Below are positions 8,320 to 16,885 of a stretch of DNA of 33,785 nt, in pieces. The first letter of the stretch is position 1; every line of letters begins with the position of its first letter. The stretch is from CAZKCK01 sp964552325 (GTDB lineage: Bacteria; Bacteroidota; Bacteroidia; Bacteroidales; TTA-H9), in NCBI GenBank assembly GCA_964552325.1, contig CAZKHA010000023.1, forward strand, positions 1-33,785, in the 5' to 3' direction. Below the pieces are notes generated by a model. That model made no database searches and was not told the origin of the DNA. It saw only the letters and a program-made list of their open reading frames with translations. A program made the translations under genes and the position numbers.

Positions 8320-9183
8320 TTATATCAAAGGTGAATGATAAAAGGCATCATCCAATTTGTCGCGGTTAATGGATAGCGGAATGTTCTTTCCATCAAAATA
8401 GCTAATTAACGACTTCATTCCCAAGTTATCAACTAATTTGTGGCCACTAAGTGGGCAGCCTCCATGACCCGTAAGTACGGCATCGAAGCTGTTGCACCCG
8501 GCATTCCAGGCGGCATCTATCCGCGGGTACCAATCATGTACGGTCGTGTGAAGGTGAAACCCAAAGCTTACCTCAGGGAAACTCGTTATTGCTTGGCTAA
8601 ATACTTGGCTTACCCTGCTTGGCGTTGAAATGCCTACTGTATCAGAAAGGTTTATTTCTGTAGCGCCATTGCGTACCAAACGATCTACCCAATCCAAAAC
8701 AAGGTTTACACTCCAATCGTCGCCATAAGGATTGCCAAAACCCATCGATAGATAAATAACCAATTGCTTGTTGGCAGCTTGGCATTTATCAAGCAATGTG
8801 CAAGTTAACGCAAATGCTTTGTTTAAATCAGAATGTATGTTTAATTTTAGAAAACTGTCGGAAATCGAAAATGGAAACCCCAGGTAATCAATCTTGTCGA
8901 ATACAAGGGCATGTTCAGCTCCACGAAGGTTCCCAACAATAGCTAAAAGCTTGGTATCAGTATGTTTTTCGAGTTTGTCAATAACCAAATTAGTGTCTTT
9001 AAGCTGAGGAATGGCTATTGATGATACAAAACTTCCAAAGTCGATAATGTCAAACCCCACACTGAGTAAGCGGTTTAAGTAAGCGATTTTTTCGGTAGTG
9101 GGCACAAACCTTTGCATTCCTTGCATTGCATCGCGAGGGCAGTCAACCAGGCGGGGTGTGCGACTTTGGTTTACAGAAATCAT
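8320..9183 (-). CDS. Hydroxymethylglutaryl-CoA lyase (divergent)
   Basis: A 287-residue DRE-TIM metallolyase of the HMG-CoA lyase family, which splits HMG-CoA into acetyl-CoA and acetoacetate. Visible features are Arg17/Asp18 in CPRDAMQG (RDGLQ in most members), FVSSIAIPQLKD, the SDTVGISTP strand, His210/His212 in FHLHTT, and the catalytic Cys243 in GHGGCP, with Asn253 ten residues on as the likely metal ligand. The catalytic set is therefore intact, although several surrounding motifs are divergent. It is the first gene of the minus-strand operon; the acetoacetate it makes could feed the CoA-transferase encoded next. A -7 promoter match lies 43 bp upstream. Alternative acyl substrates remain possible. 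Confidence 0.85.
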   Translation of the reverse strand: MISVNQSRTPRLVDCPRDAMQGMQRFVPTTEKIAYLNRLLSVGFDIIDFGSFVSSIAIPQLKDTNLVIDKLEKHTDTKLLAIVGNLRGAEHALVFDKIDYLGFPFSISDSFLKLNIHSDLNKAFALTCTLLDKCQAANKQLVIYLSMGFGNPYGDDWSVNLVLDWVDRLVRNGATEINLSDTVGISTPSRVSQVFSQAITSFPEVSFGFHLHTTVHDWYPRIDAAWNAGCNSFDAVLTGHGGCPLSGHKLVDNLGMKSLISYFDGKNIPLSINRDKLDDAFYHSPLI

Positions 9184-9225
9184 GGATTGGTTTATGGGTA
9201 AATTGTAGTAACAAACATTCTACAA

Positions 9226-9233
9226 CAAAGTTA
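9226..9233 (-). promoter_or_regulatory. -7 element TAACTTTG upstream of the HMG-CoA lyase operon
   Basis: On the minus strand TAACTTTG fits the Bacteroidota -7 consensus TAnnTTTG, 43 bp before the ATG at 9183. No convincing -33 TTTG at normal spacing was found, so this rests on the -7 box alone. Confidence 0.4.
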
Positions 9234-9283
9234 ACCAATCCTTACTATTTCATGAAATTTTGATTGCAATTAGCTTAAAGCCT

Positions 9284-9300
9284 TATCAAACTGTTTGATA
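9284..9300. promoter_or_regulatory. 17-bp perfect palindrome, possible operator
   Basis: TATCAAACTGTTTGATA is an 8-bp perfect inverted repeat around one central base. It sits immediately after the DUF5683 stop codon (9302) and about 50 bp upstream of the proposed -7 box of the HMG-CoA lyase operon. There is no T-run and the loop is too short for a terminator, so a binding site for a dimeric regulator is more likely. The regulator is not in the window. Confidence 0.35.
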
Positions 9301-9301
9301 C

Positions 9302-9979
9302 TTAAAAATTCAACGACAAGGTAATCCCATTGGTGGCGGGCAAATGGTTGATGGGTTTCATGCCTGGATATAGCTTGATAGTGATGTCATCGCTAACGTC
9401 GTAGTTAAACAAATGAGCATCAACCGTGGCGTCAATTACATTGAGGATGTAAACCAAGCCAGCTAATACAAACGAGAACTCCATGTTGCGCCGGTAGAGG
9501 TCGCGTTGGCTTTTTAATTGGTCGAGGGTGTATCGTCCCACGTATTCGTTGTCAATGGGGTCTTGGCGTCCGGCCAAAGTGTAATTATATGCTTCCCTGA
9601 ACTTTAGGTAATAAGATTGGTTGGAAAAGGCAAAGTAGCCTGTGGCTGCAAAACCTGCATAAACTATGGGGATTTTCCAGTATTTATGGTTGTATGCTTG
9701 GCCCAGGCCGGGCAAGAACAGCGAATAGAGCGTGGCTTTGTGTGCAGAATGTGGCTTTAGTGGAGTGCTGCTGGGAGGGGCAGGCAACTTCATTATGCTT
9801 GAGTCAGCTTGCTTTAGCTGAAGATTCAACGCTTTTTTTACGGCATTGGCCGTATCCGATTTTGCCAGGGGTATTGGAGCTTTAAGGGTGTCTTGGGCAT
9901 GTAAAACAGGCATTGCCATCACTAGTAATAGGATGGCAATGAGCGTGGTGTGTTGTAAATTCCTGCGATTTAAAACCAT
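9302..9979 (-). CDS. DUF5683 family membrane protein
   Basis: A 225-residue protein with an N-terminal hydrophobic signal (LIAILLLVMAMPVLHAQ), a Pro/Ser/Lys-rich stretch at about 30-80, then a core beginning HKATLYSLFLPGLGQAYNHKYWKIPIVYAGF. That core is typical of DUF5683. Hydrophobic segments lie at about 100-120 and 165-185. In many Bacteroidota this family sits directly behind parA and parB, as here: only 5 bp separate it from parB. Its function is not known. A role linked to the cell envelope during division is a guess from context. Canonical clusters continue with dapB and lepB; those genes are not next here. Confidence 0.85.
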   Translation of the reverse strand: MVLNRRNLQHTTLIAILLLVMAMPVLHAQDTLKAPIPLAKSDTANAVKKALNLQLKQADSSIMKLPAPPSSTPLKPHSAHKATLYSLFLPGLGQAYNHKYWKIPIVYAGFAATGYFAFSNQSYYLKFREAYNYTLAGRQDPIDNEYVGRYTLDQLKSQRDLYRRNMEFSFVLAGLVYILNVIDATVDAHLFNYDVSDDITIKLYPGMKPINHLPATNGITLSLNF

Positions 9980-9984
9980 AGGTT

Positions 9985-10869
9985 TTATTGGATGCGTTCC
10001 AGGATACGCTTAAACTCGCTGTCGTTCTTAAAGTTGATGACAATGGAGCCTTTGCCTTTTTCGTTGCGACTAATTTCAACTTTTGCTTTGAGTTTTTCGG
10101 TAAGCAGCAGTTTTTGTGTAGTGTAATCGTCGGGCAGCAAGGCTCTACCTTTCTTTTCTTTTTTGGAAGCGGGATGATTCATTTCGCGCATCCAGTTCTC
10201 AACTTCACGTACCGAGAGGTCTTTCTCGATGATTTCTTTTAGGATGTTGAGTTGGTCTTCAGTTTCGGGAATGGTAATTAATGCACGGGCGTGGCCCATC
10301 GTGATTTGTTCGTCGCGAACCGCTATTTGAACCTCGGGGGGAAGCTTAAGGAGACGGATGTAATTGGTGATGGTGGCACGGTTTTGTCCAAGTCGGTCAG
10401 CAAGGTCAGTTGCCGAAAACCCAACTTCGTCAATCAATCGTTGGTAGCTAAGCCCTATTTCGATGGCATTCAGGTCTTCGCGTTGAATATTCTCAATCAA
10501 CGCCATTTCAAGCATCTGCTCATCATCGGCCACACGGATGTAGGCCGGTATTTCTGTAAGGCCGGCTATTTTGGCGGCACGCAAACGCCGCTCGCCTGAA
10601 ATAAGTTGGTAGTTGTCATAACCAAGTTTCCTAACAGTAATAGGTTGAATAACACCTTGCTCGCGGATTGAAGTGGCCAGATCATTCAGGCTCTGTTCAT
10701 CAAATTCGGTACGAGGCTGAAAAGGGTTTGCCTCAATTTTGGTAAGGTCGATGGCGGCAATGGCTCCTGCTACAAAATCACCGGAAATGTCCTTGGTGGT
10801 GATGTCCGTTTCTGGGCTTTCTAATATGGCACTCAGGCCTCTTCCCAAGGCGGTCTTTTTAGTTTTCAT
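9985..10869 (-). CDS. parB: ParB/Spo0J-family chromosome partitioning protein
   Basis: A 294-residue centromere-binding CTPase-type partition protein. The N-terminal segment MKTKKTALGRGLSAIL is the usual ParA-contacting tail. The ParB/Srx domain carries NPFQPR and GERRLRAAKIAGL, which form the CTP-binding and clamp region. The helix-turn-helix (FSATDLADRLGQNRATITNYIRLLKLP) is near residues 145-170, and a C-terminal dimerisation region ends the protein. The start codon lies inside the end of parA (11-bp overlap), so the two are translationally coupled. No match to the classical parS 16-mer was noticed in the window. Confidence 0.95.
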   Translation of the reverse strand: MKTKKTALGRGLSAILESPETDITTKDISGDFVAGAIAAIDLTKIEANPFQPRTEFDEQSLNDLATSIREQGVIQPITVRKLGYDNYQLISGERRLRAAKIAGLTEIPAYIRVADDEQMLEMALIENIQREDLNAIEIGLSYQRLIDEVGFSATDLADRLGQNRATITNYIRLLKLPPEVQIAVRDEQITMGHARALITIPETEDQLNILKEIIEKDLSVREVENWMREMNHPASKKEKKGRALLPDDYTTQKLLLTEKLKAKVEISRNEKGKGSIVINFKNDSEFKRILERIQ

Positions 10870-11674
10870 TCGTTAGTTCGTTGGGTTTTCGTTGAGGTTT
10901 ATGTCGGGTAAGCTGGTTTTTCTGTAAAATTTCGCGGGCCAAGTTTAAGTAGTTTACGGCGCCAGGGCTTGATGCATCAAACATTATGATGGATTCGCCA
11001 TGGCTGGGAGCCTCGCTCAATTTGGTGTTGCGGGTTATAATGGTCTCAAAAACAATGGTCTGAAAATGTGTTTTTACCTCTTCAACCACTTGGCGCGATA
11101 GACGTAAACGGTTGTCGTACATGGTAAGCAAGATGCCCTCGATATCCAGGTCAGGATTTAGCCGTGATTGTACTATTTTTATGGTATTCAGCAGTTTTCC
11201 TAGGCCTTCAAGTGCAAAGTATTCGCATTGTACCGGAACAATTACCGAATCGGCAGCAGTAAGCGAGTTTACGGTTATCAAGCCCAGCGAGGGTGAACAA
11301 TCGATGATGACGAAATCATAGTCTTCCTTCACCTTTGCAAGAACTTTCCGCATCATTTTTTCGCGGTTAGGTAGATTAATCATTTCAATTTCAGCGCCTA
11401 CCAAATCAATATGAGCGGGAATGAGGTCGAGGTTTGGAGTGGTGGTTTTTAAAATAATGCCTTGTGGATCAACATCGTCAATTATACATTCGTAAATGCT
11501 TGTTTTGATGTTGCGTGGATCATGACCAACGCCCGATGTAGCATTGGCTTGGGGGTCACCATCCACAATTAGGGTCTTGTATTCTAGGATGGCAAGGCTG
11601 GCTCCTAAATTTATCGCAGTGGTAGTCTTGCCAACTCCACCTTTCTGATTTGCAATGGCAATAATCTTTCCCAT
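10859..11674 (-). CDS. parA: ParA/Soj-family chromosome partitioning ATPase
   Basis: A 271-residue Walker-type ATPase that drives origin segregation together with ParB. The deviant Walker A motif is KGGVGKTT at residues 11-18, followed by the DGDPQANAT switch (about 39-47) and Walker B-like FVIIDCSPSLG. The start chosen is the ATG at 11674 (MGKIIAIANQ), the standard N-terminus. The frame runs upstream into the N gap, and anything before 11674 is an artefact. The first six codons and leader recur beyond the gap because of the 55-bp contig overlap. First gene of the parA-parB-DUF5683 operon. Confidence 0.95.
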   Translation of the reverse strand: MGKIIAIANQKGGVGKTTTAINLGASLAILEYKTLIVDGDPQANATSGVGHDPRNIKTSIYECIIDDVDPQGIILKTTTPNLDLIPAHIDLVGAEIEMINLPNREKMMRKVLAKVKEDYDFVIIDCSPSLGLITVNSLTAADSVIVPVQCEYFALEGLGKLLNTIKIVQSRLNPDLDIEGILLTMYDNRLRLSRQVVEEVKTHFQTIVFETIITRNTKLSEAPSHGESIIMFDASSPGAVNYLNLAREILQKNQLTRHKPQRKPNELTNEN

Positions 11675-11711
11675 GTGGCTTCCTGTTATTTGAAACGGAC
11701 TTGCAAAAGTA
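11657..11711. repeat. 55-bp duplicated contig end, left copy
   Basis: These 55 bases, covering the first codons and leader of parA, are identical to 11812-11866 on the other side of a 100-N gap. This is the pattern left when two contigs share a k-mer-length overlap but are scaffolded instead of joined. It is read as an assembly artefact. Confidence 0.9.
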
Positions 11712-11811
11712 NNNNNNNNNNNNNNNNNNNNNNNNNNNNNNNNNNNNNNNNNNNNNNNNNNNNNNNNNNNNNNNNNNNNNNNNNNNNNNNNNNNNNNNNN
11801 NNNNNNNNNNN
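11712..11811. other. Assembly gap (100 N), probably spurious
   Basis: Exactly 100 N bounded by the two copies of the 55-bp sequence. The real sequence most likely runs straight through with one copy, so the gap length is effectively negative and no sequence is missing. Confidence 0.9.
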
Positions 11812-11866
11812 GGCAATAATCTTTCCCATGTGGCTTCCTGTTATTTGAAACGGACTTGCAAAAGTA
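11812..11866. repeat. 55-bp duplicated contig end, right copy
   Basis: Identical to 11657-11711. It contains a second copy of the parA start codon (11827-11829, minus strand), which should not be annotated as a gene. Confidence 0.9.
11859..11866 (-). promoter_or_regulatory. -7 element TACTTTTG upstream of parA
   Basis: The minus-strand TACTTTTG fits TAnnTTTG. A duplicate lies at 11704-11711 because of the contig overlap. After collapsing the overlap it lies 29 bp before the parA ATG. No good -33 box was seen. Confidence 0.35.
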
Positions 11867-12110
11867 CAAAAAAAGCTCGTATCCTTCCCCGTAAAGGCTT
11901 TCTCACCCTTCCTTTATAGTATTTTATTGAAAACTAAATATTTACACCCTATACGCTTGTTTTACTGGTGTGTCGAAATCGGATAGCTAAACTAAAAACG
12001 TAAATTTTTTAATAATTATAACTAGTTGTAAATAAGTGTTCTAAAAGATAGTTTTGAAGAACCAGGGAGCCCAGCCAACGGCTAAGTGAAAAGAGCATTG
12101 TTGAAAACTT

Positions 12111-12118
12111 TATCTTTG
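12111..12118 (+). promoter_or_regulatory. -7 element TATCTTTG upstream of nusB
   Basis: TATCTTTG matches the Bacteroidota -7 consensus, 32 bp before the nusB ATG. The -33 element is not obvious; TTG triplets at 12098 and 12101 are too close. Confidence 0.45.
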
Positions 12119-12150
12119 CTCCCCATTCTACACGTAAATAGTTCCTTTAC

Positions 12151-13272
12151 ATGCTTACACGCAGACATCTAAGAATTAAGGTTTTACAAGCATTGTATGC
12201 TTTTTTCCAATCCGAAAACGATCGAGTTGACGTTGCTGACAGGCAGCTCTTGCAGAGCCTCGAAAAAATCTACGACCTTTGCATTTACCATCTCTCTTTT
12301 TTAATAGAGCTAAACGAGTTTGCAGCGCAACGACTGGAAGAAGGCAAACTAAAACACCGCCCTACGCCCGAGGATTTAAACCCAAACCTGCGTTTTGTAA
12401 AGAACTCGTTGATTTACCAGATAAAACGCAACCGCGACTTCCAACAACGTGCTGACAGCCTTAAAATCCATTGGAACGACCAAGAGAACCTAATCCGCAA
12501 AATTTACAACCAATTAAAGGAAACAACCATGTATCAGCAGTACATGAATGCACCCGTAACTGGTTTTAAACAAGATAAAGAGTTGGTTGTGTATCTTTTT
12601 AATGAACTGGTAGTAAACAATAACGTTGTTCAGTTTATATATGAAGAGAAAAACATCTTCTGGACGAACGACCAACACAGCGAAAACCTAAAAATTACGC
12701 GCACAAGCTTTACCGAAGAAGATACCATTAACTATGCCGACCGCGAAATAGTACAAAAACTCTACAAACGCTATGCTGATGAGGATGGTAACCTCGAGAT
12801 TCTTTGTGAAGAAGATAGCATTTACCCCGAGAACGATTATTATTTTGCTGCCTATATCGTGAACAAGATTTTACGCGATTGGCGCGAGATATCGGATGAA
12901 TATACGCCTTTGCCCCCGCTGCTCCGCTCGCTGCCTGGCGATGAAAACGACAAAGAGTTTATGCAAATGCTCTTTAGAAAAACCATCATCCACAAAGCCA
13001 AGTTTAATGAAATGGTTAGCAAACATGCTCAAAACTGGGAACTCGACCGTATAGCTACCATGGATATACTCATTATACAAATAGCTTTGACCGAGTTAAC
13101 CCAATTTCCATCTATTCCCATTAAGGTCAGCATGAATGAGTATATTGATTTGGCAAAGATTTTCAGCACCCCCAAAAGCAGCCAGTTTATTAACGGCCTG
13201 CTTGATAAAATGGTGGCCGAGCTTAAAGAGGATAAAACAATCGTGAAGACAGGAAGGGGCTTGATGGAATAA
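12151..13272 (+). CDS. nusB: NusB-family transcription antitermination factor (long form)
   Basis: A 373-residue protein. The N-terminus MLTRRHLRIKVLQALYAFFQS and the C-terminal segment (about 275-365: NWELDRIATMDILIIQIALTELTQFPSIPIKVSMNEYIDLAKIFSTPKSSQFINGLLD) are clear NusB signatures. NusB binds boxA RNA with NusE and helps RNA polymerase read through in rRNA operons. Classic NusB is about 140 residues. Here the two halves are separated by roughly 200 charged, mainly helical residues, a form common in Bacteroidota. The gene stands alone, with its own -7 box and a strong terminator 22 bp after the stop. Confidence 0.9.
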   Translation: MLTRRHLRIKVLQALYAFFQSENDRVDVADRQLLQSLEKIYDLCIYHLSFLIELNEFAAQRLEEGKLKHRPTPEDLNPNLRFVKNSLIYQIKRNRDFQQRADSLKIHWNDQENLIRKIYNQLKETTMYQQYMNAPVTGFKQDKELVVYLFNELVVNNNVVQFIYEEKNIFWTNDQHSENLKITRTSFTEEDTINYADREIVQKLYKRYADEDGNLEILCEEDSIYPENDYYFAAYIVNKILRDWREISDEYTPLPPLLRSLPGDENDKEFMQMLFRKTIIHKAKFNEMVSKHAQNWELDRIATMDILIIQIALTELTQFPSIPIKVSMNEYIDLAKIFSTPKSSQFINGLLDKMVAELKEDKTIVKTGRGLME

Positions 13273-13293
13273 CTTGCCATCAAAATAACTTAG

Positions 13294-13319
13294 AGCCGGA
13301 TATGTTCCGGCTTTTTTTT
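13294..13319 (+). terminator. Rho-independent terminator after nusB
   Basis: Perfect 7-bp stem AGCCGGA / TCCGGCT with loop TATGT, followed by a run of T. Located 22 bp after the nusB stop codon. Confidence 0.9.
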
Positions 13320-13422
13320 GCAGAAAGAAAGAAAAACAGCCTACTTAGTTTAACAATGTTTAAAAACCTATTAATTTAGCCGAAGTGTACCGGAGGGAAT
13401 GCTCCATGTTAAACTATTTATA

Positions 13423-14121
13423 ATGAATATGCCTAAGTGGCTGTGCTTGTTGCTTTTTGTTGTAAAAGCAGTACATGCTCAACCCCAATCTACCACCAAC
13501 TTTAATCAACATAGCCTTGATCCTCTGTTGATTAATGGTAAAATATATGACTTCCAGAAGCCATCACAAGCCATCGGCTCACAGTATTTTGTTGAATACG
13601 GTTTTGTAAGTGGCAGTGTTGTAATTGATACAGTTGCTTTTGATGGGGTTTTGCTTAATTACGATGTGTTTAACCAGCAACTCGTCATTCAGTTTACAAA
13701 TACGGCTGGTGGCACAAGCCTACTCACCGAATCGCAAGCATGGTTAAAATGTTTTGTTCTGGAAGGAAGGCTGTTTAACCTACTAATGCAAAACGATAGC
13801 AGCAAACGGATTTACCAAGTATTAGGCACCGGAAAATTTCAACTGCTTTTCTACTATTCAAAGGAACTTCGCCTCGATAACCCCTCATCGGCATCAAAAA
13901 TTTATGCCTTTAGCCCGCTTAAGCGAAACAGCTATATTAAAACTGGTGATAAAATATTGGCTTACAGAACCAATAAAGGCTTTTTGGCTGCCTTTGACAA
14001 AACGCTCCAACCAAAAATAAAGGCGTATCTAAAAGAACATCACATTAAGGTACGCAAGGCGGATGATCCTATTTTGGAAGCATTGATTGATTATTGTAAC
14101 ACCCTGCAGCATGATGATTAA
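13423..14121 (+). CDS. Secreted protein of unknown function, first gene of TonB/DUF4249 operon
   Basis: About 232 residues from the ATG at 13423, which gives a clean signal peptide (MNMPKWLCLLLFVVKAVHAQ). An ATG at 13399 in the same frame would add eight residues; a GGAGGG stretch sits one base before it, too close for a normal ribosome site, so the start is uncertain. The mature protein is rich in beta-strand-like segments (INGKIYDFQKPSQAIGSQYFVEYGFVSGSVVIDTVAFDGVLLNYDVFNQQLVIQF) and has a basic C-terminal part (about 150-225). I do not recognise a named family. Its end overlaps the TonB receptor start by 11 bp. It is therefore likely to be exported to the periplasm or outer membrane and to work with that receptor. 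Confidence 0.75.
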   Translation: MNMPKWLCLLLFVVKAVHAQPQSTTNFNQHSLDPLLINGKIYDFQKPSQAIGSQYFVEYGFVSGSVVIDTVAFDGVLLNYDVFNQQLVIQFTNTAGGTSLLTESQAWLKCFVLEGRLFNLLMQNDSSKRIYQVLGTGKFQLLFYYSKELRLDNPSSASKIYAFSPLKRNSYIKTGDKILAYRTNKGFLAAFDKTLQPKIKAYLKEHHIKVRKADDPILEALIDYCNTLQHDD

Positions 14122-16885
14122 AGTTGTGATTTTCATTCAATTGCTTTTTTGGTTCCAATTAACTGATAGCATAGCCCAAAATACAACAATTAGCATGAAT
14201 TGCAAGGATTTACCTTTTGATGCGTTCTGCCAGCAACTTACAGCCAAATCGGGCGTTAAGGTGTTTTATGATAATCAATTGTTTGTAAATCATACTGTTA
14301 CCATTCATATTGATAGTTTAGAAGCTTTGGAGGTGCTCAATCTTGCATTGGCCACTACCAATTTCAATGCATCCTCATGGAATTCGGGTATTGTAATTCT
14401 ACGTGAGATGGCTTTGCCATCCAATCATTTTGAAAACAAAACACTTAAGGAGGTTGCAGTCGCAAAGGATACAACATTAAAAACACTAACAGCAAGCGAA
14501 GAGCGCTATTTAAAAGGCAGAAACACCAATCCATTAGAAGTGATTAACATTGGTAAGCAAGGTGCAAATACCGGAGGCAAAGCTAAAATAATAGGTAGAA
14601 TAACCGATAGCGAAACAGGTGAACCCATTATTGGGGCCACATTGTTTATCGAAGAAACCAAATCGGGTGGCGCCTCGGACCAAAACGGATATATTTCGTT
14701 AATTCATGCAGTTGGAAGGTTTTCTGCCCGCATAGAATGCCTTGGATATGAGCGGAAAAAGGTGCAGCTGGGTGTATTATCGGATGGTAGTTTCGCAGCT
14801 AACCTTGGCAAGGCGGTAATTCAAATGAAAGAGGTTACGGTTTATGGCGATAAGCAAAACAATGTACGACTAAAGGATGCAGGACTCGAAAAGCTGGCCG
14901 TAAAAAGCATCAAAGAAATACCTGCCTTAATGGGCGAACGCAATCTTTTAAAGGTTTCGCAAATGTTACCTGGCATTGTGAGCGCTGGCGAAGGAAGTGC
15001 CGGGATAAATGTGCGTGGCGGCAACGCCGATCAAAATGCTTTTTACCTTAATAAAGTCCCCGTTTATAATACTTCTCATTTGTTTGGGTTTTTTCCGGCA
15101 TTTAACTCCGATGTTATCCAAGACTTCACCATCTACAAAGGTTACATCCCAGCGAATTTTGGCGGTAGGCTCTCTTCGGTGTTCAATATGGTGACTAAAC
15201 AAGGCAACCGGAAGCGCCTTGGCGCCCGCGGCAGCATAAGCCCCATCTCGGCAAGCTTGGCCGTGGATGGGCCTTTACTTAAAGATGTTTGCACTTTTTC
15301 GGTTAGTGGCCGTTCCTCTTACAGCGATTGGATGTTGAAAAAATTAGATGATCCACTGATTCGGGACAGCCAAGCTGGGTTCAACGATTTTTCGGCTTCC
15401 ATAAACTATGACGCAAAAAAAACACAAGTTTCCGTTTTTGCGTATTACAGCCACGATAAGTTTAAACTGGCCGAAATGACGGAATACACCTACAGTAACA
15501 CAGGCGCCTCAACAACCATAGGCCATAATTTTACACCCGATTTCAGGGGCTCGTTTTCTGTAATTGGCGCAAAGTATGATTATAACACGATAGATAAACA
15601 GATTCCTTCATCGGCTTATGCACATGGCTATACATTAACACATAGCGAGCTTAGGGCGGAGTTTACGAAGAACCTAACCGAAAAACACACCCTTGCCTTT
15701 GGCTGGGATGCAGTATTGTATCAGCTAAGGCGTGGAACGGTAGAACCATTTGGTTTGCAATCCTTAAAAAAGCCCATTGAATTAGGAACTGAAAAAGGAT
15801 TGGAAAATGTGTTTTATTTGGCTGACGCCTACGACCCCTTGCCGCGTTTGCACCTGAACTTGGGAGTTCGTTTGGGGCATTATGCACCACTTGGGCCATC
15901 AAGCGTTTATACATATGCCGATGGATTGCCAATTGATTCGCCTTACATACTAGATACCTTGCAATTTGGTTCGTATGAGCCGATTAAGTGGTACTTTCAG
16001 CCCGAATTTAGGTTTTCGGCCCACTACGAAACAGGTGAAAACAGTTCAATAAAACTGGCTATAAACCGTATGCACCAAAATATCTTTATGCTGAACAATA
16101 CGGTTAGCATTTCGCCCAATGCCCAATGGAAACTGGCTGATTACCACATCAAACCATCATCAAGTTTACAATACTCGCTGGGCTGGTTTAAAGGCGTGCC
16201 CAGTCAAAACCTTGAATTATCAATTGAAGGCTACTATAAAGACGTTGCCGATTACACCGAGTTTAAGGATGGTGCTGATTTTCTGAATACACCAAGAACC
16301 GAAACCAATGTGCTACAGGGCGATCTAACATCATGGGGCATTGAACTGATGTTGAAACGAAAAACTGGCAAGGTGGATGGTTGGATATCCTATACCTGGT
16401 CGCAGGCAAGCGTAAAAATTGATGGAACCGAACCTTGGTTCAGGATTAACGATGGCCAGAGCTATCCGGCTTCTTTTGATATTCCCCATGTTTTTAACGC
16501 CATTGCCAACTGGCATCTTTCACGCCGCTTAACGTTTTCGAGCATCTTAAGCTACCAAACAGGCAAACCTACAACCTATCCTATTGGTATTTATTACGTT
16601 AATGAGATTCCGTATATCGATTATTCAACCCGGAATGCTTACCGGATTCCCGATTATTTTAGGGCCGACATTTCGTTAACGCTTGAGGGCAATCTAAAAA
16701 AGCGCAAGCTTATGCACAGCTCGGTGGTTTTCAGCTTGTACAACCTTACCGGCCGCGATAATCCATATTCCATTTATTTTAAAAACGAAAATGGTGTGAT
16801 ACGAGGTTATCAATATTCAGTTATCGGCGTTCCTCTTTTTACTGTTTCATGGCTGTTTAAATTTGGGAATTATGCATCGGAATAA
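14111..16885 (+). CDS. TonB-dependent outer membrane receptor with STN and carboxypeptidase-like domains
   Basis: About 924 residues from the ATG at 14111 (14114 is equally possible). The frame is open from a TTG at 14087, but the signal peptide MIKVVIFIQLLFWFQLTDSIAQ supports the later start. Domains in order are an STN (secretin/TonB N-terminal) domain at about 25-95, a linker, a carboxypeptidase D regulatory-like domain at about 158-235 (IIGRITDSETGEPIIGATLFIEE), a plug at about 245-365 (INVRGGNADQNAFYLNKVPVYNTSHLFG, then SVFNMVTKQG), and a beta-barrel to the C-terminus. It should import or sense an unknown ligand using TonB energy. STN domains often signal through a FecR anti-sigma factor, but none is in the window. 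It overlaps both neighbours, which indicates tight co-translation. Confidence 0.92.
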   Translation: MMIKVVIFIQLLFWFQLTDSIAQNTTISMNCKDLPFDAFCQQLTAKSGVKVFYDNQLFVNHTVTIHIDSLEALEVLNLALATTNFNASSWNSGIVILREMALPSNHFENKTLKEVAVAKDTTLKTLTASEERYLKGRNTNPLEVINIGKQGANTGGKAKIIGRITDSETGEPIIGATLFIEETKSGGASDQNGYISLIHAVGRFSARIECLGYERKKVQLGVLSDGSFAANLGKAVIQMKEVTVYGDKQNNVRLKDAGLEKLAVKSIKEIPALMGERNLLKVSQMLPGIVSAGEGSAGINVRGGNADQNAFYLNKVPVYNTSHLFGFFPAFNSDVIQDFTIYKGYIPANFGGRLSSVFNMVTKQGNRKRLGARGSISPISASLAVDGPLLKDVCTFSVSGRSSYSDWMLKKLDDPLIRDSQAGFNDFSASINYDAKKTQVSVFAYYSHDKFKLAEMTEYTYSNTGASTTIGHNFTPDFRGSFSVIGAKYDYNTIDKQIPSSAYAHGYTLTHSELRAEFTKNLTEKHTLAFGWDAVLYQLRRGTVEPFGLQSLKKPIELGTEKGLENVFYLADAYDPLPRLHLNLGVRLGHYAPLGPSSVYTYADGLPIDSPYILDTLQFGSYEPIKWYFQPEFRFSAHYETGENSSIKLAINRMHQNIFMLNNTVSISPNAQWKLADYHIKPSSSLQYSLGWFKGVPSQNLELSIEGYYKDVADYTEFKDGADFLNTPRTETNVLQGDLTSWGIELMLKRKTGKVDGWISYTWSQASVKIDGTEPWFRINDGQSYPASFDIPHVFNAIANWHLSRRLTFSSILSYQTGKPTTYPIGIYYVNEIPYIDYSTRNAYRIPDYFRADISLTLEGNLKKRKLMHSSVVFSLYNLTGRDNPYSIYFKNENGVIRGYQYSVIGVPLFTVSWLFKFGNYASE

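Noticed and set aside
10859..11869. ParA with a 65-residue N-terminal extension through the N gap
   Set aside because: The extension reads through N and through the duplicated contig end. The conserved N-terminus MGKIIAIANQKGG starts at 11674.
9985..11900. parS sites near parAB
   Set aside because: No sequence resembling the TGTTTCACGTGAAACA consensus was noticed by eye here or elsewhere in the window. A motif search would be needed to exclude degenerate sites.
14087..14110. TTG start for the TonB receptor
   Set aside because: The extra residues are not signal-like, and the ATG pair at 14111/14114 begins a good signal peptide.
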